Part shown: one piece after another, positions 20,867 to 32,038 of the stretch | Layout: each line of letters opens with the position of its first letter | Numbering within the stretch: position 1 is the stretch's first letter | Assembly (NCBI RefSeq): GCF_964340395.1 | Contig: NC_135551.1 | Location: 10,301,879 to 10,364,378, forward strand | Source: Glandiceps talaboti | Lineage: Eukaryota > Hemichordata > Enteropneusta > Spengelidae | DNA length: 62,500 nt | Reading direction: 5' to 3' | Program-made: the position numbers and the translations under genes | The notes under the pieces: model-generated | What the model was told of the DNA's origin: nothing | Seen by the model: the letters and a program-made list of their open reading frames with translations, nothing else | Databases searched by the model: none

Positions 20867-23800
20867 ATAAATACTGGAAACTAGCTCACTACTGAGCAAA
20901 ATTTTTCCAGGGTAGGTGAGTGCGCTCAGTCATTAGTCCCTGTGGGCTGTTAGTGCAGTCTTAAATTGTTCTGTTGTGTTGCTAGTGACAATGTTTTCCG
21001 ATAACCGGTTCCAGTCTACAATAGTTAATGGTATGAATGAATGTTTGCATGTTTCAGTTTTACACATAGGTATTTTAATTGCCTTTGGATGTGATCGCCT
21101 AGATGGTCTAATGTTAAATGAAAATAACGTGCCGGTAGGAATGGCTACAATGCCTTGTACAATCTTGTAGAGGAGCACTAAACGCTGATTTCTCCTGCGT
21201 TCTACCAAGGGTTACCAGTGAAGATCATGTATCATTTTAGTAACACAGCTGTGTCTGCTGTAGTCATTATAAACGAACCTGGCTGCGCGACGTTGTATCC
21301 CTTCAAGTCGATCAATATCCTTCTTAAGGTAGGGGTCCCAAACCACTGACGAGTAGTCTAGGATAGAGCGGACTAGTGATATATAGGCTGTTACTTTGAG
21401 ATTTTTTGAACAATGTTTCAGGTTGCGACGGATAAGTCCTAAAACCGCATTTGAACGATTTGAAATGTTATTTATGTGTGTGGACCACTTTAAGTTTTCA
21501 CTAATGGTGATTCCGAGGTATGGATTATCCCTCACGTGTTCTAAGATATGGTTGTCCAACATGTAATTATATTGAAGGGGTGACCTGCTCCTTCTGATGG
21601 ACATGAGCTAGCACTTTGTAGCATTAAAACACATACCCCAGTCATTCGCCCACTTCTGCAATGAATTAAGATCCTGTTGTAAACTGACTTGGTCATCTAT
21701 GTCATTTATTTGTCTGTAAAGCAGACAGTCGTCTGCGAAGAGACGTACTTGGGAGGATACACATTGTGGTAGGTCGTTGATGTGACAAAGAAACAACAAG
21801 GGGCCTAGTACTGTGCCCTGGGGTACCCCAGAGTCGACCGTACACGATGACGAGTACTCTCCGTCTACAACTACTCTCTGTTCTCTTTGTGTTAAGAATG
21901 ATCTTATCCATGAGTGTGTGTTTCCGGAGATCCCGTAGTTCTGCAGTTTGTAGAGTAACTTGCTATGTGGGACTGTATCAAAAGCTTTGCTGAAGTCCAA
22001 TATGGCCATGTCTGTTTGAATTTTTTGATCATATGTTTGGAAAATATCATGCATAGTAATTATCAGCTGGCTTTCGCATGAATGGCCACTTCTAAAACCA
22101 TGTTGTTGTGATGTTAATATGTTATGTTGTTCCAGATGTTTCAGTATATGACTGCAGATGATATGTTCTAGAGTCTTACAACATACACTGGTAAGATATG
22201 GGTCGGTAATTGCTGGCCAGGTATTTATTTCCCTTTTTAAATACTGGACTTATGTTGGCGTTTCTCCAGTCTGCAGGTAAAGTACCAGTGTTCAGGCTTT
22301 GTTGAAATATGTTAGTAATAACTGGAGCAAGTTCTGTAGCACAAGTCTTCAGGATAAAATTGGAAATATTATCTGGTCCGCTTGCTTTGTGGGTACACAG
22401 TTTTTCAAGTAGTTTCGCCACTCCGTCCTGCTGAATTTTGATGTCGGGCATTTTTGGGTATTGTTTCTCTGGGAGAGGAGGGAATATATCGTCCGTATGT
22501 TCTTTTGTAAAAACTGACTTAAATTGGTTATTTAAAAGCTCGGCCTTCATTTTACTGTCCTGGTGTAATACACCCTCACTTTTTATCCCTGCTACACCGA
22601 TGTTATCATGTCTTTTTGCTTTTATGTATTTCCAAAATGATTTATTGTTCCCCTTCTCCAGTTGTTTTTCCATGGTATTGTTGACATACTCCCAATGAGC
22701 TTGTCTTACATTCCTCTGTGTGGTTCTCTTGTGTTCTTTGTAAATGTTCCATGCTTCAGATGTTTTCTCTCTCTTAGCTTTTTGAAATAGTTTATGTTTT
22801 TTTCTCAATTCCTTTCTTAGATGATTGTTAATCCAAGGAAGGTTGAGTCTTTTAAGTGTCAGTTTTGAAGGAGTGTCGTTATCCATTATTTTTATGAGAC
22901 CTTCTTTCAAGTTGGTCCACTTTGATTCCACATCGTCCTGTTTTTGTTTGATAATACTCTCTCCTAGGCTGTTAACTGCTTTCTTTATGTTTACCCAATT
23001 TGCTTTGTTGTACTTGTATACCTTTCTCCTCTTGGGTTTGTTATACTTAGGTTTAAGGTCAGAGTCTACCACAATCATATGATGATCGGATATCCCTGGA
23101 ATGGTATCGCATGATTTCACTAAACTAGGATGATTTGTTAGGTATAGATCTAGTATGTTATTCAATCTAGTTGGTTTCATTTGTATTTGTTGGAGTCCGT
23201 GGTCATTCATGATGTTTAACAATTCTTGATGCTGACTTGCCTGAGGGGCTCCTGGTGTTATGGAACAATGTTCCCAATCTATGTGTGGGAGGTTGAAGTC
23301 CTCAGCTACGATGATATGTTTGTCCTTGTTACCTGACACATTATGTATTGATGATGACAGATGTTCAAGACTTTCTTTTGTAGATCCAGGTGGTCGGTAG
23401 TATGAGCCAATAACAACTGATTTTCCCTGTGTTTGTACTTCTGCCCAAACTGCTTCACAATCTGATTGGCTACCGTCAACTTCACTTGTTGTAAGATTGT
23501 CATGCATTGATATAAAAACTCCGCCTCCATTCTTATTGCGGTCCTTCCGATATACATTAGAATGATAGCCTTCTGGAAAGACTTCAGTGTTTGTATGTTC
23601 TGGTGCGAGCCATGATTCACAGCCAATGATGACATCTGGCTTGGTGTACTCAATACTTTCATACAAGGCTGAGCGTTTGTTTCTAATACTCTGGCAATTT
23701 ACCATCAGTACTCGTAAATTTTGTTTCTTCGCTTTATTCAGGTGAATTGTTTTGTGTGATGACGTAGAGCTCACCGATGGTATTTGTCGGCGAGCCTTTG

Positions 23801-23972
23801 GTGAACTGTATGCTGTTGGGCTAAAAGATGAGTCAATGGATGGAATTGATGATATGTTACTCAATAAACTGAATCGATTTGACACATCAAGCTCATATGA
23901 TTGGTACATAAAGTTGTCCACGTTTTGAGTATTACATTTACAACATATCCAGGCATAGTCCCTAGGTTTTTA
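20867..23972 (-). mobile_element. CR1/jockey-type non-LTR retrotransposon (LINE), 5'-truncated, inactive
   Basis: One ORF2-like polyprotein region on the minus strand. It starts with a WICCKC zinc motif (about 23.95 kb), then an APE-type endonuclease (MVNCQSIRNK, SWLAPE, DFNLPHIDWE, SDHHMIVV) and a reverse transcriptase (KASGPDNI, DFSKAFDTVPH, SGVPQGTVLGPLLF, FADDCLLY), and ends with a short 3' UTR. No ORF1 is present. The boundaries are approximate: coding similarity to LINEs starts near 23,965, and RAG1-like coding sequence resumes at 20,866. I found no convincing target-site duplication. Confidence 0.9.
20933..23921 (-). pseudogene. LINE ORF2 (endonuclease plus reverse transcriptase), broken
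   Basis: The frame is open from above 23,921 to about 22,197, through the endonuclease and the start of the reverse transcriptase (NYRPIS). A one-base frame change there shifts to a second frame that continues to the end. That frame carries an in-frame TAG at 21610-21608, just after CFNATKC, and an in-frame TAA at 21214-21212, after DLHW. It finally stops at 20935-20933. The catalytic FADD box is intact. The few lesions suggest a relatively young but dead copy. Confidence 0.88.
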
Positions 23973-24272
23973 GGTAGTTTTGATGTGTCGTCTCGATATT
24001 GTTTTCCACATACTTTCTGCGATTAAACACAACTGCCAATCGTCGATATGTTCACCGGTTGACAGGTGACTGGCGCAGACGACAAAAAGTGATCGAACAG
24101 GTGAATTTGTATTACCCGGGCAATACCATATTTGGGAGAAACCCCATACGTACACAAGAAAACCCATGTCACACGGTACACATTTCCGGGTATAATAAAA
24201 GCCTAAAAACACAGATAATTTAGTTTCATTAAATAAAACAATTTTTTTATTTCGAAAATACAAGGTTAACAT
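23973..24272 (-). pseudogene. Possible 5' part of the RAG1-like first exon, cut off by the LINE
   Basis: An open minus-strand frame reads ...SMWKTISRRHIKTT and stops where LINE-like sequence begins. The other side of the LINE resumes with RYHCRVC. Placing the LINE between these two would join them into one reading frame (about 24.15-23.97 kb plus 20866-19833). This is inferred from frame and composition; the true start codon and any further upstream exon are unknown. Confidence 0.5.
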
Positions 24273-24377
24273 GAAAAATCGTTACTTGCCTTAAACTGGA
24301 AGGACAAATTCAACACACGAAAACGGCGATGTTACACGCGATTCAAACCGTCCAGCAACCTTTCCGAAGGGAAACAG

Positions 24378-24795
24378 GTCAATTGGACCCCTCGTCAATT
24401 GGACCCCTAACCAAATGAATCCTCGCCGAGTGTAGGGACTATGCCTGAGGCAAGGAAATTTATCAATTGCAACTGGTGAATTTCATTGCTTCGTTGATAA
24501 AAGTTTGGTCTCATTTAATGCACACCGTGAATCTGTAGTTCGTTTAACCCACATGGATGCATGGTTCGCAAGACTCCAGCGCAAGACTGCTCCCGTTCTA
24601 CACTTTACTCGTGTTAATGTTACGGTGGATACCTTTCCCACACCCAAACTGCAAACAGACTACACTCGTATTTGTGCTATCTATTTCTTAATAATAATGT
24701 TTCTGGATTGTGTCAAATATCCCTGAACAACTTACAAATGGTTACGGCGAGGGTTCATTTGGTTAGGGGTCCAATTGACGAGGGGTCCAATTGAC
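24378..24795. mobile_element. MITE with 42-bp terminal inverted repeats
   Basis: The left end begins GTCAATTGGACCCCTCGTCA, in which the GTCAATTGGACCCCT motif occurs twice. The right end (24,754-24,795) is its near-perfect reverse complement. The 418-bp element has no transposase; the open frame inside it is not conserved-looking. It lies 5' of the RAG1-like gene. Confidence 0.8.
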
Positions 24796-25031
24796 TAGAA
24801 AGCTTCCGAAGTTCAAAACGATCACCGAACATTCCCGATTAATATCAGAATACACATTACTGCATAAGAATACATATAGTCCACAAATACGAGCGAAATC
24901 CGATCGCAAAATACGCGCCTTCGGGGAGACAAACAAAATGGCGGAACACGTAAACATGATTCACGTTTCATAGTCTCGGGCTGTCTCGCGCTATACGAGA
25001 TGTTAACTAAAATTCCGAGAATAGGCCGTTT

Positions 25032-25163
<132 letters not shown>

Positions 25164-25793
25164 TCGAATTCCGCATACGGCATCGTCGACGACAACACTG
25201 TAAATTTTGATTTACTTGTAGTATAGATAATTGAAAAACAAAAGGTCGATGATACATCACAATTTTACCGTAGGGTGGCACGATTTGTTATCGCTGTATA
25301 CTGGTTATTCTTGCGCTAGCAAAGTCAGCTATGACATAGGTCCAATGAGTATGCATGCACACCAATTGATGACGAGAAATAGTGCAGAACGGTCACTCTT
25401 TGATATGAATCACGATCTCCGTTCTGTTGTTGGTCTGAATACTGGCGTTGACGGCTGTGTAGTTTACGACAAAATGACTGCCTAGCCTGTTAATTCTTTG
25501 ATATCAAGCAGTGTCGGGGTAGTTTCTGATTTTGTGTACATCTTTTCGTAGGACGGTCTACATGAGAGAATCGAGCTTCAACTTACTCCATCTGCAAGTA
25601 GCACAAGGAATAACCCCTATTCCCTTCTATATTTTAAAACTCTTGTTGTTGGTGGTGTCTTTCTTCTACAGTGTATTTTAGATTTCATTTCGAATGTTCA
25701 ATCATAAAATGCTTACACTATGCAGAGAAATTCAACCAAACACATACATTAACATGTCATATAATAACTATTAATTGTATGCTACGTCATTGT

Positions 25794-26302
25794 TAGACTG
25801 TCGACAGTCACTCGCGCCTTTTTCCCCAAAGTTTTATCTAAACTCCGATCCGGCGCAACACTAGTCTAATCGCAGAATGATATCGAGGGCCGAAGGCCCG
25901 AGCTTGTCAGACCTCAGTGTGCATAAAATCCTTAGTTTGCTAGCACTTCATGACATCACAAATGTCTGACATTAGATAGTTATTGTGTTATGAGTATAAA
26001 TAGATATTTGAATACACTATGTAGGTGATGTGATGTCCTTAGATACTCCCCACAAATGTCCCCACTACAGTTTTTCACAAATCACGCATGTGAATGTGTG
26101 TTTACTCTGTGTCTATGTTTCTGTGTATGTATCAGTGAATGACAGTTAAAACCACCACATCAAATGCCTTGGTATTAAGTGCTTGGGCCTTCGCAATACG
26201 GCCCTCGAAACAGTTTGCGATTATACTATTACTAGTGTTGCGCCGGACCGGAGTTTAGATAAAACGTAGGGAAAAAAGGCGCGAGCGACTGTCGACAGTC
26301 TA
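25794..26302. mobile_element. Mutator-like MITE with long inverted repeats and 9-bp target duplication
   Basis: The ends TAGACTGTCGACAGTC... and ...GACTGTCGACAGTCTA belong to inverted repeats of about 100 bp (25,794 to about 25,900 against about 26,190 to 26,302). CGTCATTGT flanks both sides (25,785-25,793 and 26,303-26,311). The related unit at about 29.55 kb lacks the insert. Long TIRs with a 9-bp duplication are typical of Mutator (MULE) elements; no transposase is present. Confidence 0.85.
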
Positions 26303-26716
26303 CGTCATTGTATGCTACGCCGGACTCTGAGTAGAACAAGGACTATGATTGATGTGGGACTGGTCTCGGCTCGTAACTAGGATATAATGTTATGATTTTT
26401 AAAAAAATTAATATACCTAGATAACCGTGTGGACTTACGAATATGTTAATTATTGATTGGAAAGATGAAATACTGAAGGCGGAATATAAGTTTGTACTTT
26501 CTTAGTGTCAACACAAAACTAGAAGCAAGTAGTCACAGATTGGAATTTAGGCTAGTTTAAGAAAGGATCCGAGAATGGTCTCAAACTTCCAAACTTCAGC
26601 GAGCACGGTCCAAGACTGAAGCGTTCACTGTTTTAGCCTGGAATTTTGTCTATTCTCAGTTTGGAACTCGTACGGGTCGTTGAAATGAATTGGGACTGGT
26701 AGCAGATTTAAGATTT

Positions 26717-27140
26717 ATATGCGGGTACCGTGACGGTACACACTATTCTGAACTTTTGACATTTGTTTTGATTTTAAAAAAAATCATCATTTGAGATACA
26801 ACAGGGAGTGGCTACTTGTCCGCTGTTTATATGCGGGTACGGTACACATTATTCTGAACTTTTGACATTTGTTTTGATTTTAAAAAAAATCATCATTTGA
26901 GATACAACAGGGAGTGGCTACTTGTCCGCTGTTTATATGCGGGTACGGTACACATTATTCTGAACTTTTGACATTTGTTTTGATTTTAAAAAAAATCATC
27001 ATTTGAGATACAACAGGGAGTGGCTACTTGTCCGCTGTTTATATGCGGGTACGGTACACACTATTCTGAACTTTTGACATTTGTTTTGATTAAAAAAATC
27101 ATCATTTGAGATACAACATGGAGTGGCTACCTGTCGCTTA
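26717..27140. repeat. 106-bp tandem repeat, about four copies, each with a TATA-like motif
   Basis: GAGATACAACAGGGAGTGGC starts at 26,793, 26,899 and 27,005, with a variant at 27,108, giving a period of 106 (last 103). Each copy contains GCTGTTTATATGCGGGTACG, the diverged TATA region of the promoter units. Confidence 0.92.
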
Positions 27141-28080
27141 TCTATACAGTGGAATAGTTCCCCACCTTAGGCACCTACCACCACCAATGTAAACAGCCCG
27201 GTACCAATATTACACTGTATAAAGTGAAAGAAAACATCAACATTTACGATCGTCAACTTTGTATCTTCTAGGTATAGTTCTGTGACTAACTCACTTAACC
27301 TTTCTGTTTCTGCTGAACGTGGAATCCAGGAATTTCGTTTGAATGGAGGTACGCTTGTTTGTAAATGTTCCATGATGTCTCATCAGAATCTCACTTTTGC
27401 AATGTTAGATCGTACAACAACGTTCACTGTTTTCTGTTTGGCTGTTTGGTGTTGGAATGAACTTTAAACACATTCTCTGAGCGCCAATCTTGGGACTGAT
27501 CTACGTGAAACGGGTCAGTCGTCAGTGTGTTGTTGCATTGCAGTTGGATATGTGGGTGATATGGGGCTAGTGCTGGATCTGAGCAAGGGTTAACTTATCG
27601 CTAAATATTGCCAGGAGTGACCATTTGCAACAGATCACAATGATACATTGAAGAATTGAATGTATATACTATCGCTAGACATTATTTGTTTTGACCCTTT
27701 ACGTTTATGTTTTGTATATTTCTGAGCTCTCAAATTAACTCTCACAAATTCTGTGTCGCTCCTGTGTCGCTCGTGCTTCGCCCTCACTACTAGACAACCC
27801 TTTGGGTCACCCTCTAGTGGTAAACTTAGCAACAGCGCCAGCTCCTGTGCGGCCGGCAGTAGTGTGCCAGGGCAGTGATTGGCAGTCTACCAGTACACCG
27901 CGCGCAACGCAGGTTAGTTGTAGCATGCAGTATGTCAGTGTTTATTGCATTGCAAAATCAGCAAAATCATCATTGCTCAAGGCAATATTATAGAAGATGA
28001 AAGAAGGGAAGGTCACCTAATTTTATTTTGACTCATTATGTTGTATAATTTTGAACTTTCCTTGGGAATTTAGCATCCAA
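27141..28080. other. Stretch within the right arm with no recognised feature
   Basis: I find no clear match to the left arm and no coding similarity here. It holds short open frames only. Confidence 0.5.
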
Positions 28081-28094
28081 GTGCTGCCACATCA

Positions 28095-28142
28095 GTTAGG
28101 GTTAGAGTTAGGATTCGGGTTAGGGTTAGGGTTAGGGTTAGG
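28095..28142. repeat. Interstitial telomere-like (TTAGGG)n patch
   Basis: About eight TTAGGG units, the first ones imperfect (GTTAGAGTTAGGATTCGGG). The homologous left-arm site (about 10,145-10,165, minus strand) has only a single GGGTTTAGG-like sequence. Confidence 0.9.
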
Positions 28143-28611
28143 TGCTATCATATCAGACCATGTCAATCAAATCGCTGCAGACAATCATGTAGTGAATTAA
28201 TAGTCAAGTGTGATGTGAGGAGAGAAGTTCGTTCTCACAGGAGTAAAACGGGAAATGTTGGGTACGATATTTCGGATAACATTGGGACATGTTTGCCTCG
28301 GTCCCTACTATATCAGGAGTGTGGTTATCCAGTGTTTCGGAGTTTAAATTTTCTGGCCTTCAGCTCAACCAATGAGATCCAAACACATTTATTTATTAAT
28401 GCAGCTCCGATATCATACAAATTCACTTCAGTAGTAGTAGTAGTTGGGAAATAAACAATACCTTTACAACTTTCAACGTGGGGGCAATGGTGGAATCAAG
28501 GCCTTTAAACTCTTCTTGGACTAGTTTCCTTTTCAATGTCTGACGGTATTTAAACTATGTTTTTGTTGTTGAAATATTTGAACGGGGGGGGGGCATTTTT
28601 TTAGAGGAAGG

Positions 28612-28718
<107 letters not shown>

Positions 28719-30940
28719 CTTTTAGCACAACGGAATCAGGGAGGGTGATCTTCTGTGCAATAGCCTGGACTTGACCCCCCCGTAACTATTAATGAAGGCT
28801 TCCTTAAGTGAATTGACAGGCGATTCTCAACAAACGTTAATTATACTTGATATCTCACAAGACAACCACAAAACAAGATTTAAATCATTTTCTTTTCGTA
28901 AAATATTTCCTATCAGTTCATACGGTGGAAACCACATTTCACATTTCTTTTCGAAACAAAGTTTATATTCCCACCGATCATGCTCAATAAAACGGGCTCT
29001 CTGATGAGCTCTTACTGTTAGACTAAGAAGCTGGTTTCCAAATTTGTTGAATAATAGTCATATTAACCACAGCCTCTGCACGGAGACATCTGGTGTAAAG
29101 AAGCTAGTGATTTTATACGAAATTGGGAGTGGTTTTTCAAATAATATGAAAAATTCCAATTTCTTGACGTTTGCTCATTCGACCTGTGACTATTGTCGTC
29201 ACGTAAAGCGATGCCAAACGAGTAAATGGTCGACCAGTCTCTAATATGTGACTACCTAGCCTGCTAATTCTTTTATATTAAGCAGTGTCGCGGGTTAGTT
29301 TCTAATTTTGCGTTCAGTTTTTCGTAGGACGGTGAATAAAAAAAACTGTCAGAATTACTACATCTGCAAGTAGAACTAGGAAGAATCCCCCATTCCCTTC
29401 TAATTTTCAAAAGTCTTCTTGTTGGTGTATTTCGTTTACATACTATTTTAGACTTCATTTCGAATGTTCAATCATAACATACTATATATGCAGAGAAATT
29501 CAACCAAACACATACATTAACACGTCTTATAATTACTATTCTATATGCTACGTCATGACATATTTGATAGCAATGCTATGATGGGTCGTTTGGACTTCAA
29601 TAAGCATAAACATTAATATCACAAGTTGCTACATGAAGTGAGGAATGGAATGGTGTTGGAATAATTTGGATAATCAATAAATATTATTTTTAAATTCAGA
29701 TTTCAATTGGTCATAACTAACAAGTTGTGACGCTTCTGTCAAACTATCGCTTCAAATGGAAATGATTCGGACCAACGAACCGATGTTAATATTACACAGG
29801 GAAGTAAGGCTGGTCTCAGATTGTATCTAGGACTGGATCAATTTACAACTGGGACTGGTCTCGGATTGGAACTAGAGCCAGACTCTGAGTAGAACAAGGA
29901 CTATGTTTCTTTTGAACTGACACTGGTCTCAGCTCGTAACTGGATGGGACATAATGTTTGCGATTTTTGTAAATAAGCTAGACAACCAGATCGATTTACG
30001 AAAGACATATGTATTATGATTTATTTACCGAGTAGCAATAGTGACGATACACACTATTCTGAACCTTTGATATTTGTTGAGATCAAAAAACATGCGATAC
30101 AACAGGGAGTGGCTACCTGTCCGCTGTTTATATGCGGGTACGGTACACACTATTCTGAACTTTTGACATTTGTTTTAATTAAAAAAATCATCATTTGTGA
30201 TACAACATGGAGTGGCTACCTGTCCGCTATTTATATTATGGACTAGATTCCACGTATCACCACATTCAGTGACGCACACCTTGTTTAACCAATACAAGTT
30301 TTGACCCACCACCAAGCGGTGTGCAAAATTAATGGAAAACGAAGATTGGATATACGGACTGACAAGTAGCAAAACCTGTCGGTCCTTATGGGAATCTGGA
30401 GGTCCTTTACTCGATTCAACTTCTAATCTGTATCTACAACTATATAACCCCCACCACTACCGCCCCATTTGATCACTATCATATGAAGGAATTTTTCATA
30501 CAACATTAAAATAGAAAGTACAAAGAATAGTTGAATTAAAATATATTTTATTTCTATTTGAGGGGTCTGTTACCAGTTATTCGTGTATATTGGTACTTAC
30601 TGTGTGTATCACAATGAAGTAACAGATTACATAAAACCAATGAACTGATACATTGTCAGCTGAGCCTCTATGGAAACTACATCTCTTGATTCTGTATGAG
30701 CACCCTCTCTCAGTAGCAATCATCAAATTCATCAAAATATAAATATTCCTTCTGTTACCAAAACTGCTTACCATATGCACCTTGAAAAGTGTTATGGTTA
30801 CGTAAGTTTAGACACGTCAACAGGGATGTACAAGTGTCTCCGGATTTCTCTTCATTTTCTGAAAAGTTACTTCAGTACGGACTTTTATTTTTGAGACAAC
30901 CTTGTAGTTAATTGCTGTGTCGTTCAACGGTACCAAAATG

Positions 30941-31999
30941 GGAGTGGACCTAGAATGCTATAGACGCAAAATTGGGTGTTTTAGTGGCGGAGATCCGAAA
31001 CGACAACGAAAGCTACCCAAGATGGCTTCCCTTTGTATCCCGCTCATTAACTGTCAGATGTCATTGGCCATCAAGGTATGTCTAGCTGGTTTACTTATCA
31101 TCATCGGCAATGTCGAACAAAACCCTGGTCCTCCCAAACTGAGAAGCTCAGAGGCAGCTACAAAAGAGGATATTGCCACTCTTCACGTAAAATTGGACAC
31201 CATTTTAGAAGAAACTAAAGATCTCAAAACCAACTTTACGTTGCTTCAAACGAGAATAGACAATGTGGAAGACGACCTGTCCGAATTAAGAGAACAAACT
31301 TCGGAAAACACTCAGAAACTAGCTGGCCTTGAAGATTTTCAATCTGAACTACAGAATTTTACAGCTGAAAATTACCACGCAAAAAAAGTAGACGGCAATA
31401 TGGCTGTTTCGGGAGAAATGTCTGAAAATTGGTTGACCTCGACTTTACGCGATATGAAAAGGTCTATTGATGTCATCAAAAGAGATAAGGATGATTTAGA
31501 AAATAGAAGCAGACGTAACAATCTGGTGTTTTTTGGTGTACCACAAGACAGAGAAAATGAAAAGTGGGTGGACTCGGAAGAAAAAGTGAAAAACATTATT
31601 CATGACCAGCTGAAAGTGGACGGAGATGTGGAATTTGAACGTGTACACAGAATTACCAACGCACCACATGTTAGAGGCTCTAAACCTATTGTTGCAGGTT
31701 TCAGAAGTTTCAAGATTAAAGAACAAGTTCTACACAAGGCCTTTAAATTAAAAGGTACCGGTATCTCTATTGGGGAAGATTTTTCAAGGAGAGTACGCAA
31801 TATACGTGCAAGGCTATTAAGATATAGACAAACCCTGATAGAAGGCAACCCAAGCGTTAAAGCCTATCTACAGTATGATAAACTTGTTGTTGTAGAGTCG
31901 GACTGTAAACGAGAATTTCGAGTAAACGAATTTTCCGATGAGATAGTGGAACGATTATTTAAGCACCGAGGAGTTGATGGGAGTTTGGTTTCTTCGTAG
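30941..31999 (+). CDS. ORF1 protein of the L1-like element, with N-terminal 2A-like peptide
   Basis: The frame is open from 30,917; the first ATG is at 30,938-30,940 (...AAAATGGGAGTG) and another at 31,022. An N-terminal hydrophobic stretch runs into GNVEQNPGPP, where GNVEQNPGP is encoded at 31,106-31,132. This resembles the ribosome-skipping 2A consensus D-V/I-E-x-N-P-G-P but has Asn in place of Asp. A coiled-coil-like region follows (KLDTILEE...), then DLENRSRRNNLVFFGVP and an RRM-like and C-terminal region typical of L1 ORF1 proteins (Transposase_22 family). The stop is TAG at 31,997-31,999. ORF1p binds RNA and forms trimers in L1; that role here is inferred from the family. Confidence 0.88.
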   Translation, partial: GVDLECYRRKIGCFSGGDPKRQRKLPKMASLCIPLINCQMSLAIKVCLAGLLIIIGNVEQNPGPPKLRSSEAATKEDIATLHVKLDTILEETKDLKTNFTLLQTRIDNVEDDLSELREQTSENTQKLAGLEDFQSELQNFTAENYHAKKVDGNMAVSGEMSENWLTSTLRDMKRSIDVIKRDKDDLENRSRRNNLVFFGVPQDRENEKWVDSEEKVKNIIHDQLKVDGDVEFERVHRITNAPHVRGSKPIVAGFRSFKIKEQVLHKAFKLKGTGISIGEDFSRRVRNIRARLLRYRQTLIEGNPSVKAYLQYDKLVVVESDCKREFRVNEFSDEIVERLFKHRGVDGSLVSS

Positions 32000-32038
32000 G
32001 GGTGTGGCCAAGGTCCGAACAAGCGGGGCGCGAATTCA

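Noticed and set aside
22438-23082. Open frames of about 85 residues on the plus strand
   Set aside because: Antisense shadows of the LINE endonuclease and reverse transcriptase region.
13313-25000. RAG2-like partner gene or ProtoRAG-type gene pair
   Set aside because: No kelch-repeat or PHD-finger open frame of RAG2 type was found on either strand around the RAG1-like gene; the only PHD-like Cys motif (WICCKC) belongs to the LINE.
26717-27140. Regular repeats that could be taken for a CRISPR array
   Set aside because: Direct tandem repeats without unique spacers, in a eukaryotic genome.
28095-28142. True chromosome end
   Set aside because: Only about eight units, partly imperfect, with unique sequence continuing on both sides.
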